Part shown: positions 58,440 to 64,000 of the stretch, in pieces
How the letters are laid out: each line of letters starts with the position of its first letter
Numbering within the stretch: the first letter of the stretch is position 1
NCBI GenBank assembly: GCA_003993805.1
Contig: RSEF01000006.1
Location: 26,496,562 to 26,560,561 of the forward strand
Source of the DNA: Himantopus leucocephalus
Lineage: Eukaryota; Chordata; Aves; Charadriiformes; Recurvirostridae
Reading direction: 5' to 3'
DNA: 64,000 bases
The notes under the pieces: generated by a model
What the model was told of the DNA's origin: nothing
What the model saw: only the letters and a program-made list of their open reading frames with translations
Databases searched by the model: none
Position numbers and translations under genes: made by a program

Positions 58440-60055
58440 GTCCGACACTTGTGGTTAGAAATCTTCCTTTATTCCCCAGCTTAAATGTCAGCGCATATTA
58501 GTTCTTTCCCTAGTGTTAATCACCTAAGATTTGTACAGAAAACAATCATATCCCCTTTCCCTTTTGTTGCTCTAAACTAGGTTCCCCTTGTGGGATAGAA
58601 TTTTCTCTTCCTGATCACACTGTTAGCCCTATTTCATACCACTTCTGATCTTAGACCTTTGTGACTATAGGTGACAAGAACTGTCTGCTTTATCCCAGAG
58701 GAGAGTTCTTGTAATGTTCTAACAGCTCGGTCTCTTTCTGGAAAGAAGGCACTTCATGTGTTGCAATGATTTTTTTTTCCCCCATTCCTTCATTTTGTTG
58801 GTGTCATTTATCGAGCAACTAATACAACATGGTGTGTTTTTTCTTTTGATTAGCTCCTGGCTTAAAGCCACAATTCTTCTTAGTCTTTAAGCGCTTGCCT
58901 TGACTGTGATCTCTCAGTGTACTCATGATAATTCCTCCATTCCTGCCTTTGGCCAATTTCTGTTACTTTTTAAGTGTAATTTCATAAGTGGAAACACAGA
59001 GCAAGACTGGTCCTTATGGAAAAATACTAGTAAATTTCCTCCATCTTCATATTTCCCTGTTCAGTACTACATATTGCCATTTCCCCTGTCCACAGTTCTT
59101 GCAATTCCTGACCTAACCTTCTTTTTTCCTCATCTTGACTAAAAACTTCCAATTTAGCACCATAGCAGCTGCTTTACTTGGAGTCCAGGTAGAGGAGATT
59201 TACTCCAGTTCCTTTGCAGAGGAAGCAGTTACCTTATCAAAAACACAGTTATTGTAATATTCTAGATCTATCTTCAGGACAGTCTGCCTTCAATTTATCT
59301 CTGTCTTGGATTTTTTTTCTTCAGAAAAGATTGTAAAATCCTGCATATGGGTGAGGCCAAAATAACTGGCCCGTAGCTACCTAGATAGAAGTTTGAAAAT
59401 CTCATTCTAGCAGTTAGATAATCAAGAAACAAACTAAAAGTGCTTGAAGCCAAGTCTGTGGATTCATACAAGGATTGCCTGATTTCCCTGACTGGCACAA
59501 GCAGAACAGGTGGAGTTTTACTTCTTTTTCCATGGAACTGGTAATTTCATCTCCTCTGTGTGTACTTCCAAACATTGTTTTAACTCTATGTTCATTATTA
59601 TCATCTTTAAGAAAAACTGAGGTAGACTACTTATTCTGTTTTGAGGTCCTATCTCAATCACTGTAAATCTTTAACTCACGTTTGTTGTAGACCCGTTTCT
59701 TCCTTTCTTGCTTTCCTTTCAAACACGGGAAAACCCTTTATGTGAAGTCCTTGGTTTCAATTTCTTTTGCCAAATCTAATCCAGTGTGATTTTGGACAAT
59801 TCTTGTTTTGTGTTTCTGTACTACCCAATCCTGGGGTCCCCATTGCTTCTTGTGTCCTTCCTGAAGTACCCATTCATCCAGCTGTATCCAGAACTCTTCC
59901 CTGAAAGCCTTTCTCTCCTCTCTGGGGATGCACTATCCAGGTAATCCTTTCACCTTCAGTTTAAAAAGTAGTTACCAAATCTGATATGGAGTCAAGTTCC
60001 TGAGTTCTCTGGCCCTGGTAACTTTATTCATTCTCTTCATTTATCCAAGTAAGAT
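58440..60055 (-). mobile_element. Ancient CR1 LINE, ~1.6 kb of RT region, antisense
   Basis: Read on the plus strand, this follows the reverse complement of old sauropsid CR1 for about 1.6 kb. It begins with TCCTTTATTCCCCAGCTTAA, GTGTTAATCACC, AACAATCATATCCCCTTTCC and TAGGTGACAAGAACTG. GGCTTAAAGCCACAATTCTTC and TTTAAGCGCTTGCCTTG follow. At 59340-59400 the minus strand encodes NFYLGSYGPVILASPICRILQSF, the counterpart of the RT motif GNYRPVSLTSxxxKxxE. Further on, CATCTTTAAGAAAAACTGAGG and TAGACTACTTATTCTGTTTTG match the region N-terminal to RT. The frame is broken by many stops and indels. Both ends are approximate. It is inactive and very old. Confidence 0.75.
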
Positions 60056-60609
60056 GAAGAAATATGGTGGTTTGGAAAAGAAATACACACCGACCCAGCA
60101 GAAGCTTATGTGAGCCTGGAATATTTTGCACCTAAATAAAATAGCCTACTTATGGAAGCAGGATAAAGCCTCATAGTTATGTAAGATCCAGTGACAGGGG
60201 AGACCATTTCATACAAAATGCCAAATTCAGTACAACCAGGGAAACCTTCTGTGTGCTAAAAGAGGTAGAGATGGAGATAAATATTTGAGGAGAGACATGA
60301 GCTGTCCAACAGGATGAGCTTACAGCAAAACGTACTGAGTTTCCCTGCAGGCGTCCCAGCAGCAGTGCAGCAGAATTGCCTTAAACCCTTGATTTCTGTT
60401 AAGCTTCCACTGCCAGCCCAGTTATTTTGGGAAGATTTTTCTGTTGTGGGTTTCTTTGACAGTGAAATGTGACAGTCCTCATCCTTATGTCCCATCAATC
60501 CATGCATTAATCTGACAGAGTGGGACCAAGGAGGAACACCAGTTCATTCTTTTCTGCATTCAAGAACTCTGTTTGGTTGCTCCTGATGCCATGGTAGCAG
60601 ACTGTGACC
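60056..60609. other. Non-coding, no gene recognised
   Basis: Short ORFs (83 codons at 60256-60507, minus), not recognised. No further CR1 similarity could be followed with confidence beyond about 60055. Confidence 0.5.
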
Positions 60610-60690
60610 TGGATCCTGAGCTGGCATAAATTCGGAGAGGTTTGCTGAAGTCAAGGGAATTGTGCTGATTTACACTCATGGGTCTAACAG
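60610..60690. repeat. Degenerate palindromic amniote repeat, copy 5
   Basis: GGATCCTGAGCTGGCATAAATTCGG, then TTGCTGAAGTCAAGGGAATT, then GTGCTGATTTACACTCATGGGTC follow the palindromic unit GATCCTCAGCTGGTGTAAATC, TCCATTGAAGTCAATGGAGCT, ATGCTGATTTACACCAGCTGAGGATC. The two arms are still visibly related to each other as reverse complements over the AAAT/ATTT cores and the CTGAGCT/outer GATCC end. Confidence 0.55.
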
Positions 60691-61109
60691 AGAGGGATGT
60701 ATTCATCTCTATCCGTGTTCCAGGGCTGGTCCAAACTTGCAAACAAACATTGGGCCAATGCTTATTTTGTTTGGAAAGTCTTTTTGTCTTGATCACGTTG
60801 GATGATGAACTTATATTTGCCAAATTAAGAGGGCTCAGACTGGGACTTTCCACAGCAAAAGAGTACAGATAGAGAGTAAAAAATCATCCCCATAGGGAAA
60901 AAGCTGTGGCAGACTAGAATTGCCTATGAAGGTAGGCAGACACACAGCGTTGCTTCCATTTGCAACCTTTAATGCTGACCAGCCAGATTATTTAAACAAA
61001 GGAGTATTTGTGAAGAAAGCTGAGGCGAAATAGTCATGCCATCAGTTATTCCCCGCTCCTGTCATGTTTAGGCTATTTTCCTTATAAGCTGTCCATGTTC
61101 GTTTGTTGT

Positions 61110-61170
61110 CTTTGGTTTTACGTTGTAAGGGTACCTTATTGCTTGATGTCTGTACAGTGCCTTACGCAGT
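61110..61170 (+). repeat. Possible L2/CR1-like 3' end fragment
   Basis: The order ACGTTGTAAGGGTACCTTATT, GATGTCTGTACAGTGCCTTACGCAG resembles the sauropsid element end AGATTGTAAGCTCTTTGGGGCAGGGACTGTCTT...TGTTTGTACAGCGCCTAGCACA. It is short and diverged. Confidence 0.35.
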
Positions 61171-61512
61171 CCACATGCAATGACAACTGTCTCATTGCTC
61201 AAGCAAGCATGGGAGGACAGAGATGAAATACATTATGTAGATCAATACAGGGAAATCTAGCAGCCTAAGACAGGGAGTTGCGGCCGCAGTGTATATAATT
61301 TCATTTTTCTGGTGGGACGGTTTCACTTCAAAATTTGTCATAGCTGCTGAAATGCTGTCCTTGGATTGCAAATTATGACAATGCACATAATCTCACAGAG
61401 TACTGCCCTGGTTGATAAAGGCGCTTCCGTGGACCCTGAGCTAGCACAGGATATTATTTGATTTTGATTTAAAAAGAGAAAGACTAGAAATGATTGGCTG
61501 CAGTGCTGGTAG

Positions 61513-61543
61513 TTTCCTCCCTCTTTCCCCTTCCCCTTCCCTC
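61513..61543. repeat. Polypyrimidine low-complexity tract
   Basis: An uninterrupted C/T run (CCTCCCTCTTTCCCC, TTCCCCTTCCCTC). It is directly visible, and no acceptor AG follows closely enough in good context to call an exon. Confidence 0.75.
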
Positions 61544-62814
61544 AGTGTAAGCAAGTCACATTGGTGTTAGAGAAGATATGAATTTATAGAACATCAACTC
61601 CACTTTCACTGTGGGATAAACTACCTCATAACGCAAGGTAAAAGCCTGTGAATGGGCAGCAGCAGCAGAGTAACCAATGTACAATAAATCTACATATGAC
61701 AAGTGACTTCTGTAGCCACCACATCAGACTCTTGTCTCCTCCCTCCCCCCTTGCAAGTAGATTCAGAAATTAAATAGCTGTAATTTTGTAAAAGCCCATC
61801 AGCTTAACTCAACAGAATTGGTTGTAGACACCTGCAAATAAAAGTCGGGAGCTGCAATGTCACTAATTTGACTCCTTTAATCTGTAGATTACTCATCCTC
61901 CTAACTTATCTATGTGTTTGTCACTCACTAGGAGTGCCTTGTCTGTGGAAGGGTTCCCATCTGGATATATGGATCACAGCACATGTGGTAAATGCCAGAT
62001 GGGAAATTGGCACTGACCAGGAAGCTTGGGGCTTCACACTTCACTAGCAGCTCATGTAGGTGAAAGCCATGCTGTTGGCTTGGTGTCAACGGGAGAACGG
62101 ACGTTCAGCACAGAAGAAAGCGTCTTTCAGCTACCCTCTTCCTCCACCCAGGGTGCCATTTGCTTTCAGGAGGAGACTCATAGTGTGTTCTTTTGTGCTG
62201 CCCCAGGGCTGCAATTCAAATCTCTCTGGGGACGATGAGGTTCCTCAAAATGAAGGATGATCCAGGGCAACTCTGGATCCAGGACAGCAATGACATTGAT
62301 AACCAGTGGACCCATTAATGAGACAAGAAATTGTTGCTCATACTAAGGAAGAACTCTGGTTTTGGTGGAGTCCTACCATATGTTCCTGCACATACTTAGC
62401 ACAGCTGTTCTTGGGGACAACCCATCTCTCCACTATGCCCCTACTGATAGGAGTTATCTCAGCCTCTCCACTACATGACTGCCATTCAGAAAATGGTTCC
62501 TTGCATCTCTTCTCTGATCTTTCAAATTACATGACTCCACTACACTTTCTGGGAGAGCCTCCAAGACAGTAATTTTCCCTAGCTCTCTTCTGTCCCATTT
62601 TTCTCTAGGTTATGCCTTCTGGCCTATCTCTACTTGCAGCCTTTGCAATCCTGGTGCTTCCTGATGAACATTACCATATTGAGGGGAAACTAAAAAAAAG
62701 ACCAGGAGGGATCCTTGGAGTTGTCTACACTAATATGTTGTACAGAATTTCACAGTGGATCAAATTTACCTTCACTGCCTTCCTGTGTGTATTAAAGGTT
62801 GGAGCCTAGCAGCT

Positions 62815-63005
62815 TGGTCACTGGATGGAGACTGAGAAGATCTGAGCTATTTCTGATTTTTTGCCCAAGTTTCCATCAGCCTGATGGGTGACCTTGTGTA
62901 AAGCATCTCACCCCCCCTTCCCTTCTGCAAAATTGAGCTAATAATGCTGAAAAGTGTTTTTCTTTGAAACATGCTTTGAGGTTTACTGATCAAAACTGAT
63001 ATTTA
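62815..63005 (+). repeat. MIR-like SINE, body and 3' end
   Basis: AGACTGAGAAGATCTGAGCTATTTCTG, GGGTGACCTTGTGTAAAGCATCTCACC, CCTTCTGCAAAATTGAGCTAATAATGC and ACATGCTTTGAGGTTTACTGATCAAAACTGATATTTACTG run in order. They correspond to GGAGACCTGAGCTCTATTCCTGG, TGTGACCTTGGGCAAGTCACTTCACC, CTTCTGCAAAATGGGGATAATAATAC and AAAGTGCTTTGAGATCTACTGATGAAAAGCGCTATATAAG. The ACTGATCAAAA tail identifies the same subtype of 3' end. Confidence 0.72.
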
Positions 63006-64000
63006 CTGTCATCTTTGTGCGTCATGGTTGTCTGCTTAGTGTACATTGCCCACCAGAGTCTTTCAGTGAAACCATAGGTGGCCACAAATTTGTCGTTCTT
63101 CTATGTCTGTCCCTTGTGCTGGCAAAACTGCGTAGGGCTTTTTTTCATCACAATGACTACTGTCAGCTTATAGCAAAACTCACACGAGGGAGACGGAAGC
63201 ATCCAACAACACTAGTGGTAGAACTGTTGATACATCCAGAATAGAAATGGCTTTGCATACCAAACAGCCACCACTGGACTACAATTTACTGACTAGGTCC
63301 TGCCATCCACATAAGCCTTTGACACACTGTGTAACTGCAGGGCACTGTACGCACGTACACTATGATTTCCAATGCACTTAGCAGGCTCTGTGGCTGCAAG
63401 AGTTTACAATCTGGTCTAAACAGGCCTATTCAGAGAGAAGCCATACAGAGTCTGGGTATACAATGTCTGCTTAGCAATGCAGGCTTCAAAGATGGAGTGA
63501 GGCCTTAGTCATCAACCTAAGCAGGTGCCACACTCCCATGAATTTAAGTAGGGGTTAAGTGTTTGCATGTTTCCTAGGAAACAAACCCCAGACCTTAGGA
63601 GACAAGGGACATATGCATGTTGTGGCTTTTTGAAGAAGGGAAGGCAGCATGAGGTAAAAAGAGAGAAGGCTACTGGAGGTGTGAGGTGAAAGTAAAGACT
63701 GAGTGACTGAGAAGGAATGATGAAGATGCTTGACTTCAGCATGGGAGGAAACACATTGCTGCCTAATGTGAGACAGTGCAGAATCTGAAATACGTAAGTG
63801 CAAGATTTGGAAAGCAGATGACCTCTTCACACAGCCATTCTGGTTGCTGGAAATTACCCAGGAGAGCTGGTCATCTTTTTGCATGTTATCTCGAATCACA
63901 ACGTATCTTAGTCATAAATCTTATTTCAGCAGACATAAAAATCCATCTCAGGACTCAGGCAGCTAAATTAAATATAATCTTCCTACCATCGTCTGCCAGC
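63006..64000. other. Non-coding, no gene recognised
   Basis: No gene recognised; frames reach 114 codons (63555-63899, minus). A possible antisense L2-like end is listed separately. The window ends in unassigned AT-rich DNA. Confidence 0.5.
63335..63440 (-). repeat. Possible L2/CR1-like 3' end, antisense
   Basis: GGGCACTGTACGCACGTACAC and GCAAGAGTTTACAATCTGGTC, TAAACAGGC resemble the reverse complement of an old sauropsid repeat end (GGCGCTGTACAAACACATA...GAGCTTACAATCTAAATAGAC). It is diverged, and only these landmarks are visible. Confidence 0.4.

Larger units (their letters stand above)
60691..62814. other. Non-coding, no gene recognised
   Basis: Contains a possible L2-like 3' end at 61110-61170 (GTTGTAAGGGTACCTT, GTCTGTACAGTGCCTTACGCAG), a NotI-type GCGGCCGC word at 61282-61289 and a pyrimidine-rich CTTTCCCCTTCC tract at 61513-61543. 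Plus-strand frames at 62306-62572 (88 codons) and 62612-62809 (65 codons) are not recognised. Confidence 0.5.

Noticed and set aside
1..64000. Endogenous retrovirus, CRISPR array, operon or rRNA/known ncRNA gene
   Set aside because: No LTR pair, gag/pol/env-like frames, regularly spaced repeats, bacterial gene layout or known RNA sequence was seen on either strand.

Overview
This window reads as non-coding nuclear DNA from a bird. The main evidence is a 5'-truncated CR1 non-LTR retrotransposon at 37331-37822 (minus strand). It has the usual avian CR1 3' end, a repeated ATTCTATG-type tail next to a TTGGACTCGATGATCTTAAAG-like segment, and the last ~120 codons of its reverse-transcriptase ORF are still open. 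I see no L1, Alu, B1/B2 or other mammal-specific repeats, and no bacterial features such as operons, Shine-Dalgarno-led ORFs, dense coding or CRISPR. The exact bird cannot be fixed from this window. The CR1 tail type is common outside galliforms, but that is inference.

I could not identify a protein-coding gene, tRNA, rRNA or known ncRNA. Every open frame outside CR1 is short (longest 189 codons), overlaps other frames on both strands, and resembles no family I recognise. The window is best described as a large intron or an intergenic 'gene desert'. A few splice-site-flanked candidate exons are listed with low confidence, chiefly 51719-51914 inside a small CpG cluster.

What can be read is a layered record of old repeats. 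(1) CR1 LINE copies of several ages: 4800-4860 (+), 7088-7185 (-), 24665-24888 (+), 29805-30600 (-, endonuclease/RT junction), 37331-37822 (-, youngest), 58440-60055 (-, ~1.6 kb of RT region). (2) MIR/CORE-SINE-like remnants at about a dozen sites, clustered at 57.0-57.7 kb and 62.8-63.0 kb. (3) Five degenerate copies (17.0, 23.4, 34.2, 43.8, 60.6 kb) of a palindromic, MITE-like amniote repeat built around 'TGGTGTAAATCA ... TGAAGTCAATGG ... TGATTTACACCA'. (4) Simple repeats and small tandem duplications. (5) Two assembly defects: a 24-base N gap after a 17-C run at 35600-35616, and one N at 7538 beside a 17-T run.

Between the repeats are AT-rich stretches dense in homeodomain (TAATTA), forkhead and TCF/LEF-type words that look like conserved non-coding elements: 1640-1710, 3295-3450, 9060-9280, 12405-12660, 33485-33840 and 45550-45660. 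Conservation cannot be judged from one sequence, so these are candidates only. I did not find a new biological system. The points most worth checking are the TAATTA-rich candidate enhancers, the CpG-cluster candidate exon, the palindromic repeat family, and the long ancient CR1 copies.
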